64,000 bases of DNA from Nemania diffusa (Eukaryota; Ascomycota; Sordariomycetes; Xylariales; Xylariaceae), in the NCBI GenBank assembly GCA_038501195.1, contig JBBPUQ010000007.1, positions 1,031,501 to 1,095,500 of the forward strand. Reading direction: 5' to 3'. The position numbers and the translations under genes were made by a program. Shown piece after piece: positions 28,201-43,000 of the stretch (its first letter is position 1; each line of letters begins with the position of its first letter). Below the pieces are notes generated by a model, which did no database searches, was not told the origin of the DNA, and saw nothing but the letters and a program-made list of their open reading frames with translations.

Positions 28201-30215
28201 TTTTATATTTAGTTTTAAAATTTAAATTATTATTAAATTTATTATTATATAAAAAGCTTTTATTATTTTTATAGTTTAATATAAACATATTATATTTTTT
28301 ATATAATAAAGCTTTTTATTTTAAAATTTTATATATAATAAAATATTATTTTTTTATTTTTAATTTTTTTTATTAATTATAATTAATAAATTAATAATTA
28401 AACTTTTTATAAATAAAGTATTTTTTGTTATTTTTATTGTTTTTATTATATAATTGTTATAATTTTTAATAAAACATTTTTTAAAGTTATAATAATATAA
28501 TTATTTTAAATATTTAATATTATATTATTTATTAATAAAATAAACATTTATTATATAGTAATAATTTATTTTTTTATTAAAAAAAACTTGTTATATTATT
28601 TATAAATTAAAAAATAAAACTTTATATATTAGTTTTTAATTAATTAAAATAAATTTAAATTTAAATATATTAAAATATATTTATATAATTATTATATAAA
28701 ATATTATTGTTTTATAATAATTAAATTTTAAAATATATTATATAAATTAAAACTTATTACTTATTGTTTTTAATATTTTAAATATTATTTTTATTAAATT
28801 ATTTTATTTTATTTATATAAAAATAATAATAGTTTAATTAATTTAATATTAACTATAATTAATTATTATATTAAAATAATTATTAAATGTTATATAAATT
28901 TTATTTTATTTATATATTAAATTAATATAATTAAAATAATATTATTTAGTTTTTTTTTTTAATATAAAAAAAATATTATATAATATTATTTTTTAATAAT
29001 TTTAAATTAACAGTATATTAAAATAAAAATTTAAACTTTATTATATAATATATTATATAATTTATTATTATAGTTTTAATTAAATTATTATATTTTAATA
29101 AATATAATAAATTAAATTGTTTTAATTAAATTATTATAAATAATTTAAATAAAAAAAAGTTTATATAATTAATTTTTATATATAAATAAAAGTATAAAAT
29201 ATATAATAAAAATTTTAAAAATAAATATAAGTTTTTAAGTTTTTATTTATATAAAAAAAAAAAATATTTGATTATTTATATTAAATATTAAAATATATAT
29301 TAATATTATTAATTTTAATATAATTAATTATAATATTAAATAATTTATTTATATAATTAAAAGTTTTAATATATTTATTAATATAAATATTAAAGCTATT
29401 TATATAAATATATTATTATTTAAGTTTTTATTATTTTTATTTATATATTTTTTAATAATATATAAAAGTTTATTTTTAAAAGTTTTTTTATATATTTTAA
29501 TATTTTTATTACTGTTAATAATAGTAATAAATTTTTTTTAAAATATATAATTAATATTTATTAATATTAATTTTATTTAATTGTTAAAATTTATTATAAA
29601 TATTTATATAAATTATTTACTTTTAATTTTTAATTATATATAATTTTATATATATTTTATAAAATATATTATTAATTATAAAAGTTTTATAAATTAATTA
29701 AAGTTAATAATTATATTTTAATATTTAAAATTAATTTGCTTTTTTTAAATTTTTATTTAAATATTATTACTTTTAGTTATATTTTTATATATAAATTTAT
29801 TTTTATTATATAAAATTATTAAATTATTAGTTTAAATTTATTTAATTGTTATAAATATAACTATTATAGTTATTTTTATTATAAATATTAATATAGTAAT
29901 AAAAAGTAATAAAATAAAAAAAATAAAATAAAAAAAATAATTCAAAAAATAAATATATAAAATAGTTTATAGTTTTATTAATTTTTATATAAAAATTACT
30001 AAATTATTATATAAAACTAATTTTAATTTTTTAATAATTAAGTTTTTTTAATTTAATAGTTAATTCGATATATTTTTAATTAATTAATATAAATAATAAT
30101 TTATTTTTTATATAAAAAAATAAAAAAATAAAATATAAAAACTATTTTTAATAATAGTTAATTTTCGGTTTTTTATTTTATTAATTTATAATTATATTTT
30201 ATAATTATAAATTAA

Positions 30216-30525
30216 TATTAATAAAACTTTATATATATATATATATAAAAAAATTTAAAATAATTTATAAAGTTTAAAGTTTGTTTTTAAGTTTTAAAGT
30301 TTTATATTAATTTATATATTTATTTTATAAAAAAAAATATAATTAAAAAACTTATATATAAATTATTTATATATATATATATATATAAAACTTATAAACT
30401 TTATAAATTTTAATAAATTTTTATATTTTTTATTTATTTAATTAGTTAATAAAAGTTTTAGTTTAAATTTTAATTATATATATTTAATATATATATATAA
30501 ATTTTATTAAATTATTAGTTTAATA
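30216..30525 (-). repeat. Family A 5' LTR of the 24911-30525 element
   Basis: Collinear with 24911-25220, starting TATTAATAAAAC and ending AGTTTAATA. It is slightly better preserved at its outer end than the left LTR. Confidence 0.85.
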
Positions 30526-30530
30526 TTATA
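30526..30530. repeat. Target-site duplication TTATA, right copy
   Basis: Exact repeat of 24906-24910, directly after the 5' LTR. Confidence 0.75.
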
Positions 30531-31074
30531 TAATAATATTATAAAATAAAAATATAATATTTATAATATTTTTATAAATATTATTTTTATATTTATATAT
30601 AAAAAAAATAAAAAAAATAAATTATTTTTATAAAATATTTAGTTATAAATAAAAAAAGTTTAATTAAAATTTTAATATAATAATTATATTTTATTTAAAA
30701 ATAAATCTTTTTTTAATTAAAATTATTAATATTATTTTAATTTATTATTTTTAATAATTAATATAAAATTAATTTATAAAATTTATTTTTATTATTAATA
30801 AATTTTATAAATAAAAAAATAATTAATAAAATAATCATTAAAATTATAAATAATAAATTATTTTATTTAATTTATTTAATTTTTAAATTTAACTTTAAAT
30901 TTTTAAATAATAATATTTTTATAAAAAATATAAATAATTTATTTTATTAATAATTTAATATTAAATAATTATTAATAAATAAAAAATAATTTTAAAATAA
31001 TATTATAAATATAAAAAATATAAAGATTAATAAAATATAATTTTTAATTAAAAAGTTTAAAAAAAAAATTAAAT
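30531..31074. other. Saturated AT-rich spacer
   Basis: Lies between the element end and repeat R2. No match to the other repeats was seen. Confidence 0.45.
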
Positions 31075-31440
31075 TATATATATATATTATATAAAATATA
31101 TAATAATTTATATAAATTTTTAACTTTTATATTTATTTTATTAATTATAAATTAAAACTTATATATTTTTTTATAATATAATTTTACAATTTTTATTAAT
31201 TTATAAAAATTATAATTTTTAAAATAATTTATTTTAAAAAGTTTATTTTATATAATTTATTTTAAAACAACTTTAATTAAATTTTATAACTTTATTTATA
31301 ATTTTATTTATAGTTTTATATATTTATATATTTTATATAAAATATATATATAATTTAAATTTTTTTTTTTTTAAAAATCTTTTTTATTTAATAAAATTAT
31401 TTAATTAACTTTTATATTTTTTATAATTATAACAAAATAT
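31075..31440 (-). repeat. Dispersed repeat R2, minus copy
   Basis: Reverse complement of 17150-17520. It is followed at about 31445-31502 by a short plus-oriented piece of the same repeat (the doubled AAATTATAAATA motif plus the end of the unit), giving a small head-to-head arrangement. Confidence 0.6.
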
Positions 31441-31502
31441 ATAAATAAATAAAATTATAAATAAAATTATAAATAAAAATATAAAAATTAATAATTTATA
31501 TA

Positions 31503-31983
31503 AATTAATATAAATATTTAATTAAATTAAAAATTATATAAAAAAATAATTTATAATTAATATTATATTATTTTATAAAATATATAAAAATTATAAAATT
31601 ATATAAATAAATATTTAATATAAATAAAAATATTATATAAATATAAATATATATAAATTAATTAAATAATAAAAAAGATATTAAAAAATTAATTAATATT
31701 AAAATTAAAATTATTATATAAAAAGAACTTTTTAATATTAATTTAATACTTTAATAAAATTTATATATATATATATATATATAATATATTAATAATTAAA
31801 TAAATAAAAAATATAAAAATTTATAAATTATATATATATAATTTATATATAATTTTATTAATTATTTTCTTTATATAAAATAAATATATAAATTAATATA
31901 ATATTTTAATATTTAAAAATAAACTTTAAACTTTATAAATTAATTTAAATTTATATATATATATATATATAAATTTATTAATA
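31503..31983 (+). mobile_element. 3' end of a family A element with a shortened LTR
   Basis: 31503-31735 follows the last part of the internal region (compare 7057-7304). 31736-31983 is the LTR in plus orientation with internal deletions, 248 bp instead of 308. The rest of the element is missing on the left, where repeat R2 abuts it. G and C are almost absent. Confidence 0.7.
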
Positions 31984-34900
31984 ATATATATATTAATTAA
32001 TTAATATTTCTTTTAAAAATAAACTTTTTTAATAATTAAATATATAATCTTTTTATTTATAATTTAAAAAATTTAAATATAATAAATAAATTATTATTAA
32101 TTATTAAATATTTAATAAAACTTTATATAAATATATAAATATTTAAAATAAATTATAAAATTTAATATTAAATTTATAATATATTATATTATATTTATTT
32201 ATTTTATTATTTTTTATAACTTATATTAATAATATTTTATAAAAAATTTAAAATTAATTTATATAATTAAATATAATTTAATTAATAAATAATTTACAAA
32301 GTTATTATTTAAATTATTTTAAATATTCTTTAATAAATATATTAATTATATAATTAATAAATTTTTATATTTAATAAATAAAATTATTTTTATTAATTAA
32401 TTTATTTTATATATATATTTTTATTTTTTATTTATAAAATTAATTAATTAAAACTTTAAAAATATAAATTTAAAAAATATATATTTATAAATTATATTAA
32501 ATTATTAATTTAATATATTATTTTTTTATTATATATAAATTATAACTTTAATATTTAATTAATTTTTATTATATATTTAATTTATATATTAATTTTATTT
32601 TTATATTAATTTTATTATTTTAATATAATAAATTTATTTATATTATAATTAAAAATTAAAAATTATATTTATTAAAATTATTAAAATTATTTTATATTTT
32701 ATATAATTATTTATATTATAATAAAATTTATATTATTTATATAAATAATTATATAATTTAAATTAATTTTTTTATATTTATATAATTTAATATAAAAAAA
32801 ATTATTATATATTAATAAATAATTTTATAAAATTTATATTATAAAATATATTTTATTTAAATAAATAATAAAATTTATTTAAATTTTTTATTATATTTTA
32901 ATATTAATATTATAATTTTTTATTTAAAAAACATAAAGTATTAAATTATTATATTTATAATTAATAATATAATTAATTATTTTATTATATATAATATTTC
33001 TTTTATAAAATATATTATTTAAATTAATATTATATATTAAATTTAAAAAAATAATATATAAAAATAAAATAATTAAAAATAAATAAAAAAGATTTATTAT
33101 ATTTAAATTTTTATTTTTATTTATTTATATTTTTATATTATTAATAATAAAATTTATTATAATATAAAATTATAATTATTAAAATATTATTTTAATAATT
33201 TTTATTATTTATAAATAATTAATTTAAAAAAAACTATTATAATATATTATAAATTTATATTATATTTAATTTTTATATAATTAAAATTAAAAAAAGAAAT
33301 ATTATTTTTAATTAAAAATATTATAAATTTAAAGTTTTATTATTATAAATTTATAAAAAAAACTTTAATATAATTAAATAAAAAATATTTATAAATAATT
33401 TTAAATTTAAATTTTTATATTAATATATATAAAAAACTTTATATTTATAAAAGTTTAAATTAATTTATTTATATAATAATAATATAATTTAAAATATAAT
33501 ATTTTATTTAATTTATTATATAATTATATAATTATAAATTATTAAAAAGATTTAAATATATAAAATTAATTTATATTTATTTAAATATAATTATTAAAAC
33601 TTTTAAATTTTTAATTTTTTAAAAATTTTTTAAAATTTATTTAAATGTTAATTTATTTATAATTATTTAATAATTTATATTTCATATATTATAATATAAT
33701 TAAATAATTTATAATTAATTAATTAATTTAATTATTTATTAAATTATAATTAATTAATTAATTATTATTAATAATTTTAATAGTTTTTTTTTATTATAAT
33801 AATAATATTTTTAAATTAATATTTTTTATTTAATAATTTTTAATTAAATTTTAAATAATTATTATAAAAAAAACTTTTATTAAATTTTTATTTTAAATTT
33901 TAAATAATTTTTTATTATTTATTAAATTATTTAAATTATTATTATAAAATAAAATTATTTAAATTATTATTATAAAATAAAATAATTAATTTATATATTT
34001 ATAATTTTTTATTAATATTTTAATAAAAATTTATATTTTAATTTTAAAATTTTTATTATTTTATTTTATTAGTTTTTTTTTTATATATTTTTATATTTTT
34101 ATTAATTTTAAAATTATAAAACTTATTTAAATATATAAAATTTTATATATAATAAATTAAAGTTTTTTAATATTATTTAATTTTTTAATTTTTTATATTT
34201 TAATATTTTTAATATTAAATATAATATATTAAATATAATAATAATAATAAAAAATAAAAAATAAAAAAACTTTTATAAATAACTTTTTTTTTTAATTTAA
34301 ATTTAAATATATATAATATATTTAATAAAATTTAAATAATAAATTTAAAATATTTATTTTTATTATTAAATTGTTATTTTTATATATATAATAAAAAAAA
34401 GTTTAATTTAATTTATATATATATTAAAAAGTTAAAACTATTTTTAATATATAAATAATTAAATAATAAAAAAAACAAAATATTATATATTAATAAATGT
34501 TTTAATAAAAATAAAACTATTATTATATTAAAATTTATTTAATTTATTTATAAATAAATTAAATAATTAAAATTTTAATATAATAATAATATTATAAATT
34601 AATTTTTTATAATAATTTATATTAAATAATATTTAAAGTTATAATTTTTAAATTTATAATATTAAATATATATTTTTTAAAAAAAACTTTTTTTATTATT
34701 TTTTTTATTTAATTAATTAATTTAAATATAATTAAATTAATTTTATAAAATTATAATAATAAAATATAATAAAAAATATAAATTTAATAATGCAATTATT
34801 TATTATTATATTAAATTTATTAAATAAATTAAATTAATTTTTTAATAATTTAATATTTTAAAATTTAAATTATTATAAAAGTATTTTTTTATATTAATTA

Positions 34901-36089
34901 TAAATTTTTTTTAAATATTATATTTTTTAAAAAAGATTAATTGTTTTTATATTTTATTATATATAAATATAAAATTTATTATTTAAATATATTTATATAT
35001 AAATTAATTTTTATATTTATAATTTTTATATAAAAATAATTAAATTTATATTATAAATATTAAATAAAATAATATATTATTTATATTTTTTATTTTTAAT
35101 TTTTTTATAAAATATATTTTAATAAACTTTTATAATTATTATATTATTTATTAATTTTATTATTAATTAATAAATATTTATATATATATATATATATATA
35201 TAATATTTATAATAAATTAATAAAATATATATATTTATAAATTTATATATTTATATTAAATTTATTATAAATAAAACTTTAAAATTTTTAAAATTATTAA
35301 TTTTTTTAAAGTTTATTAAAACTTATTATAATTTATTTAATTTATTTATAAATAAATTTTATAATTAAAACTTTAATTAATTTTTTTTAATATTATAATT
35401 TTTATTATTATAATAATATTAAATATTAGTTTTTTATAATAATTTATAATATTTATATATATATTATTATTAATATATTTATTTTTAATTAATTAAATTA
35501 ATTATTAAATATTATATTAATATAGTTTTACATTAATTTTATAATTAAAATATAATTATTTAATTATTAAAAAAATTAATTTAAAAATAAATATTTTATA
35601 TTTAATAAATTAAATATAATTAAATATTATAAATAAATTTAATTTATATATAATAAAATTAAATTAATTTATTTATTTTATTTTTTATAAAATTTAATAT
35701 AATATTATTTAATTTTTTATATTTTATAAATTAAAAAAAAATTATTTAATAATATAAAAATAAATTTATTTTTATTTAAATATATTATAATATTTTAATA
35801 ACTTTTTATTAAATTTTTATTTATAAAATAATTATAATTATTAATATATTATTTTTTATATAAAACTTTTAAACTAAAAAATAAATTAATATTCTATATA
35901 ATTTAATTAAATAATTTTTATTTTATTATATTTTAATATTATTATTAATTATTTTATAATATATATAATATTAATTATAAATTTATAATTAAAATTATAT
36001 TTATTTTTATATTAATATATAATTTTTTAAATAATAAATTATATAATTAATTATAATAATAATATTTAATATTTTTAATAATTTAACTT
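31984..36089. other. Saturated AT-rich tract, about 4 kb, nothing recognised
   Basis: Nearly pure A and T with frequent TA-dinucleotide runs, for example near 35171-35203. I could not match it to family A or to the smaller repeats, and no frame is open for a meaningful length. It probably consists of one or more older transposons. Confidence 0.5.
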
Positions 36090-36660
36090 TTTATTATTAT
36101 TTTAATAATTTTAAATAAAAAATTATATTATGAATATATATAATAAAGAGTTTTTTAGTTTTTTTTATTATTAATAATAATTATTATATTATATAAATTT
36201 AAAAATAATATTATTAATAATTATAATTAAAAATAATTAAATAAAATAATAATAATAAATAAAATATAACTTAAATAAAAAATAAACTTATAATAATTTT
36301 TAAAACTTAAAATTTAAATTTTTTTTTAATTTATAAATATATATATATATTATTTTTTTTATAAATATTAATTAATATAGTTTATTTTAAAAATAAATTC
36401 TTTTTATATAAATTTTTTTATTTAAAAGTTTTTAAAAGTTTATTTTAATTATATTTTATTAAATTATTAAAATTTATATATTAAACTAATATTAATTATT
36501 AAATAATTATTAATAATTTAATTATTATAATATTATTAAATTAATAAAAATAATAAAATAATTAATATTAATAATATAAATATAATTATAAATATTTATT
36601 TTATAATTAAAATAAATTATTTATTTAATTTTTTATTATTAAATTATAATTTAATTATTT
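36090..36660 (+). repeat. Dispersed repeat R3, copy 1, interrupted
   Basis: Two blocks, about 36110-36215 and 36570-36655, match parts of 45900-46110 and 53090-53340 in the same order. Between them lie about 350 bp absent from the other copies. It ends in the short stretch with AATTATTTATTTAATTTTTT, the unexpanded form of the later minisatellite. Boundaries are approximate. Confidence 0.45.
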
Positions 36661-37689
36661 TTTTAAATAAGATTTATTAAATACTTTTAATATAAATATT
36701 TTATATAATTTAAAATATTATTATTTTAATATTTTTTATTATATTAAATATTTAATTAAAATTAATATATATATAAATTATAATTATATAATAAAAATAT
36801 ATAAACTTTTTAAATTATAAAGTTATTTTATAATTTAATATAAATATATTTTAATGTTTTTATATATAAATTTTTTATTAATTATAATTAAATAATTTAT
36901 TTATATTATAATATATTTATTTTTTAAAATTAAATATTTATATTTATGTTTTTTATAATTAATAATAATTATATAATTATTTTTATTAATTTATAAATAT
37001 AATTTTATTTTTAATTAAAATTTTATAAATAATTTAAATAAATATTTATATATTTAATTAAAATATAATTTAAAATATTTTATTTAAATAATTATTAATA
37101 TTAATATATTTTTTAATATAAATTTTAAAAATATTTTTATATTAATATAATTATTATTTAATTTTTTAAATTTATATTTTAATTTATTATTATATATAAT
37201 TTATATAATATTTTATAAATATAAATATAAAAATTATAAATATAAAAATTATAATTTTATAATATTTATTTAAATTTAATATATATATATTTATATATAT
37301 TTAATATAAAATAAATATAATATAATTATTTTATATATATTAATATTATTGTTAATTTTTATTATAAATATTTATTTAAATTAATAATTAAATTAAAATA
37401 TTTATATAATTATTATTAATTATATTAATATAATTATAATTATTTATTTATAAAAAATAAATATATTATAATATATTGTTTAAATAAATAATAAAATTAT
37501 AACTAAATTAAATTTAATTTTAAAAATAACAAATTAAATAAATAATAAAATTTAATTAAATATTTATAATTTTTTTTTAATTAATATTAATTATATATTT
37601 ATTTTTATTAATTATTAATATTTTATTAAAAATGATTTTATTATAAATAAATTATATAAAATTATTAATTATTTAATTAATAATTAATA
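36661..37689. other. Saturated AT-rich tract
   Basis: No recognisable feature. Confidence 0.45.
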
Positions 37690-37853
37690 ATATTAATTTA
37701 ATATATAATGTTTTATTAAAATTAATAAATAATATTATTATTTTTAAATTTATATAATAAATAATTTATTAATAAAACAATATTTAAAAAAGTTTTTATT
37801 ATTTATTAATTTTAATAATATAATTTTTTATTTAATATAATTAATATAATAAA
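37690..37853 (+). repeat. Direct repeat R5, first copy
   Basis: About 164 bp that recurs at 39490-39653 in the same orientation, 1,800 bp downstream. The best conserved block is the AAAAAAGTTTTTATTATTTA region and the 60 bp after it. Confidence 0.6.
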
Positions 37854-39489
37854 AAAATATATATTATTAAATATATTATAATATAAATTAATTATTTAAA
37901 TAAACATTTAAATAAATATTAATATTTATTTAATTTTTAATTATTAAAATATAATTTAATTATTTAATTATAATTTTAATATTTATTTAAATAAATAAAA
38001 TTATAATTATTTTATAATATATTAAAAATTAAAATTTTAAATATATATATTTTAATAATATTATTATATTATATTATTAAATAATAAATATTTATTAATA
38101 AAATATAAATATATTAAATTAATAAAAGTTATAATTATAAAAAAAAATATATTTTAAAAATATATAAATTATAAATTTAATAAATAATTTTTTATAAATT
38201 TAATTATATATTTTTTTTAATTAATTTATTATTTTTTAAATTTTATATTAAAATAAAATTAAATATTAAAAAGCTTTAATAATAAAAACTTTAATAAAAA
38301 AAACTTTTAAATAATTTATTATATTAAAATATAAAATATATTATATATAATAAATAAAATAATAAATTATTTATTATTTAAATATTTATATTTTAAATAT
38401 AATATTATAATAAAAATTATAAAAATTATAAATTTATATATTAATTATTAATATAATATTACTAATTATTAAATATTAATTTTTTAATATTTTATTTTAA
38501 TTAATTAAATAATTATATTATAATAATTTTAATAATTAATTTTTATTTATATTTATATATAATTAAAAATAAATAATTTATATATATATTTATAATAAAT
38601 ATTATAAATTATAAATAAATTAAATAAATAAATATATATAATAAATTTATATTTATTTTTAAAATATTTTAATATAATTTTAAAATAATATTTAATTTAT
38701 TAAATTATAATTATAAAATTAATATTATATAATTATTTTATATTTTATTATTATTAATAATATAAAAATATATAAAAATATATAAAAATTATATAAATAA
38801 TAAATAAAAAAATCATTATATTAATTTTTATATTAAAATTTATAATTATTTAAAAATATATATTTAAATAGTTTTTATAAAATATTTTTTTTATATAATT
38901 TATTTAATATATTTATAATAATTTAATAAAAATATTTTATTAATTAAATATTTTTATAATATTATTTTAAATATTTTAATTATTTTTTAAATTTATTATA
39001 TTAAATATAATTTTTTATATAAAATTAATTATTTTAAATAAAAAACTTTATTTTAAATATATAAAATAAAAGTTATTTTATTATATAAATATAAAAATAA
39101 TATTAAAATTTATTAATATTATTAAAAAATTATATATTAAATTAATATTAATTTTTAAATAATTATTAAAAATTTAATTATAATAATATTATAATTTAAT
39201 AAAATATTAATAAATTAAATAATATAATTATATAATAAATAATTATATATATATAAATATAAATATATAATTTTTAAAAAATAATAATATTAATAAATTA
39301 TAAAATATATATTTATAATTAATTATAATTATTATAATTATATATATAATTTATTTTATATAATTAATTATTTATAAAAATTATTTTTAATATAATTAAA
39401 TTTAAATAAATTAATTAAATAATTGATTTATATTATAATATATTTATTTTTTTAAATAAAATTTATATAATTATATTAATATAATTAAT
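37854..39489. other. AT-rich spacer between the R5 copies
   Basis: Nearly G/C-free; no feature can be supported. Confidence 0.45.
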
Positions 39490-39653
39490 ATTAATTTAAT
39501 ATATAATTTTTTAATAAATTAATAAATTATAATAATATTTTTATTTATATAATAAAATAATTTATTTATAATAATAATAAAAATTAAAAAAGTTTTTATT
39601 ATATATTAATTTTAATAATATAGTTTTTTATTTAAAATAATTAATATAATAAA
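39490..39653 (+). repeat. Direct repeat R5, second copy
   Basis: Matches 37690-37853. Together the copies bound about 1.96 kb, a possible short element with direct terminal repeats. Confidence 0.6.
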
Positions 39654-39771
39654 TAAAAATTAAAATATTAAAAAAAAATTATTAAAAAAATATAATTATA
39701 ATATATATTATATAAAAAATATTAAAATTATTTTATATAATTTATTATATATTTTTTAAATATTAAATATT

Positions 39772-39776
39772 TTATT
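39772..39776. repeat. Target-site duplication TTATT, left copy
   Basis: Directly precedes the third complete family A element and is repeated exactly at 45328-45332. Confidence 0.75.
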
Positions 39777-40060
39777 TATTAATAAAATTTTATATATATA
39801 TATATATATATAAAAATTTATTTTTAAGTTTTAAAGTTTTATATTAATTTATTTATATATTTTATAAAAAAAAATATAATTAAAAAAATTATATATAAAT
39901 TATTTATATATATATATATATAAAATTTATAAGTTTTATAAATTTTAATAAATTTTTATATTTTTTATTTATTTAATTATTTAATAAAAGTTTTATTTTA
40001 AGTTTTAATTATATATATTTAATATATATATATAAATTTTATTAAATTATTAATTTAATA
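39777..40060 (-). repeat. Family A 3' LTR with a short deletion
   Basis: 284 bp. It lacks about 28 bp after the TA-dinucleotide run compared with the other minus-strand LTRs, and is otherwise collinear to its end at TTTAATA. Confidence 0.85.
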
Positions 40061-43000
40061 TTAAATTTTTTTTTTATATAGTAATTTTAGTTTTAATATT
40101 AATTAATTTTTTGTTTTTTTTTTATTATTTAATTAATTTATATATATTTTTTTTATATAATTAGTTTATTTATATTAATTAGTTTTTTTAATATTTAATT
40201 TAATGTTTTTTTTATATAAATATTTATTAAATTATTTTTATTATTAATTTATTATATTTTTATAATTTTATAATTTTTAAATATTTTTTAAAATACTATA
40301 ATATTAATTATAAATTTTTTTTTATATAATTTTTAATTTAATTAAATATTTATTTAAAAATTTAAAATTAATATATATAATTAATAATATAATTAATAAT
40401 TTTATTATATAAATAATTTTTTAAAAAATTAAATTAAATATAATAATATAATTAAATTTATTAATTATATTATATAATTTATTTATTAATATATTATATA
40501 TAATTTATTTATATTTAATTAAATTTTAATAAATAATATTATTTTTAATTATAAAATTATTTTTTATATAATTTTTATTAATTAATATAATTACAAATTT
40601 AATTTAAAAATTTTAATGTTTATTATTTATAAATATTTTATTAATAAAAATAAAAATCTTTATATAATTAAAATTTAAAAATATATAATATAATTTTTAT
40701 TATATATTATTAATTTATTATTATATTTATATATTTAATATTTTAATATTTTAATATTATTTTTTAATAATTTTGAAATTTATATAATAATTAATAAATT
40801 ATATAATATTTTTAATTAATATATTAATATAATATATATATTTTAAATTTATTAAATAATATATTTTTAAAAATAATTTTTTATATAAAAATTAATAATA
40901 TATAATTATTTAATTTGTTTTTATTAAATAAATAAAAAATTTTATTTGTTTATTTAAATTTTATTTTTATTAAATTTAATAAAATATTTAAATATTAATT
41001 TTGTTTTTAATTTTATATAAAATAATAATTTAATTTTTTTTTTTTATATAAAAACTTTTTAAATATAATTTTAAAAATATTATTTATTTAAAGTTTTATA
41101 ATTATAAATTTATTAAGTTTTTTTTTAATATATAATAAATATAAATTATATATAAATATTTTTATATTTAATTTTTAATAATAATATTTATAATAATTTT
41201 TATATTAATATAATTTTAATTTAATTATTTTATATAATAATTATATAATTTAAAAAATAATATTTATTAAATATTTATTTTTAAGTTTTTTTAATAAATA
41301 AATATAAATTTTTTAATTTAATTTATTATATAATTTTATATATATTTAAAAAATCTTTTATAATTTTATATATATATTATAATTTTAATTTACTAATATT
41401 TTTAAAGTTATAATAAATTATTAATTTATATATTAAATTATTAATATTTATATAAAAATTTAAACTTTATTATTATTTTTATAATTTTATATAATTAATT
41501 TAAATTTTTTATATAATTTAGTTATTTTATTTTTAATTATTTATATAAATTTAATTTAAAAGATTTAATTTAATTATATTAATTTAAATTATATAATATA
41601 AATTAAAATATATTTTAAATTATTAATATATTTATTTTAATTATATTTAATTATTTAAAAAATATATTAAATATAATAATTATATTATTTTATTTTAATT
41701 ATATAATTAAAATATAATTGTTAATTTTTTTTAATATAAAATATTAATTATTAATAAATATAAATGATTTTGTTGATTTGTTTTTATATTAAAGTTATAA
41801 TTATTTAATAATTTAAAATAAATTATATAATAAATTATATATAACTTTTTATTAATAATATAACTTAATTTATATATAATAAAATTTAATTAATTTATTT
41901 ATTATATTAATTATAAAAATTTTATATAGTTTTATTTAATTTTTATATTTTTTTTTATATTATAATTTTATTTTAAAAAAATAAAAAAAATACTTTATAT
42001 AATAATATTAATTTATTTTTAATTTATATAATTTAGTTAATATTAATTTTTATATAAATATTTTTTAATATTTTTATAACTTTTTATATAATTTTTAATA
42101 AAAAAAATAAATCGCTATTAATTTTAAAATAAGTTTTAAAAACTAATAAAATAAATATAAAATTATTTAATTTAATTATATTATTTAAAACTTTTATAAT
42201 TATTTATAATATTATTTTTTTATTTATATAATAATTAATTTTTTTATATAAAATATTAAATATATAATAACATAATATATATATTTATTTAATTTTTTTA
42301 ATAATTTAATATATTTTAATAAATATTTTTTAATATAAAGTTTTAATTAATTATATATTATTATAAAAATTTTCAAATAAAAAATTAATATTAAAATTAT
42401 ATATAATATAATTAAATAGTTTTTAATATATTAAAATTTAATATTAATATAATATATTTTAAATATTTTATATATTTAAAAACTTTAAAAATTTAATTGT
42501 TTAAAATAAAATATTTATATTAATTATATATAATATTAATAATAATTTTATAATTAAAATTATATTTATTTTTTAATGAAAATTTAAATTTTTTTAAAAT
42601 TTAATTATATAATTAATAATAATAATAAAATTTTTTAATTTTTTAAAGTATTATAATATTAATATTATTATATTTAGCTTTTTATAATAATTTTATAAAT
42701 TTTTTTATATAAAAATATTTAAAATAATAATATAATTTTAAAACTTTTATTTTATAAAATAATTTATAACTTTTAATTAATTAATATTAAAAAATAAATA
42801 TTTTTATTTTTATATAATTAATATTATTATATTATTTTATTATATAATTATATTTTATATATTATTAAAATATATATATAATTAATTTATATTTTATAAT
42901 AATAATAAAACAAAAGTTAATATATTTAAAATATAAAATTTAATTAATTTAATTAATATTAAAATTATAATAATATTTATAATTTTAAAACTTTTAATAT

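Larger units (their letters stand above)
24911..30525 (-). mobile_element. Full-length family A LTR retrotransposon, minus strand
   Basis: 5,615 bp with LTRs at 24911-25220 and 30216-30525 and a perfect 5-bp duplication (TTATA). The internal region is collinear with 39777-45327 and with the reverse complement of 7348-13254. Compared with those copies, about 300 bp next to the 3' (left) LTR are deleted. Conversion is near complete over most of its length, though 29400-30215, next to the 5' LTR, keeps some C and G. No gag or pol frame survives. Confidence 0.88.
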
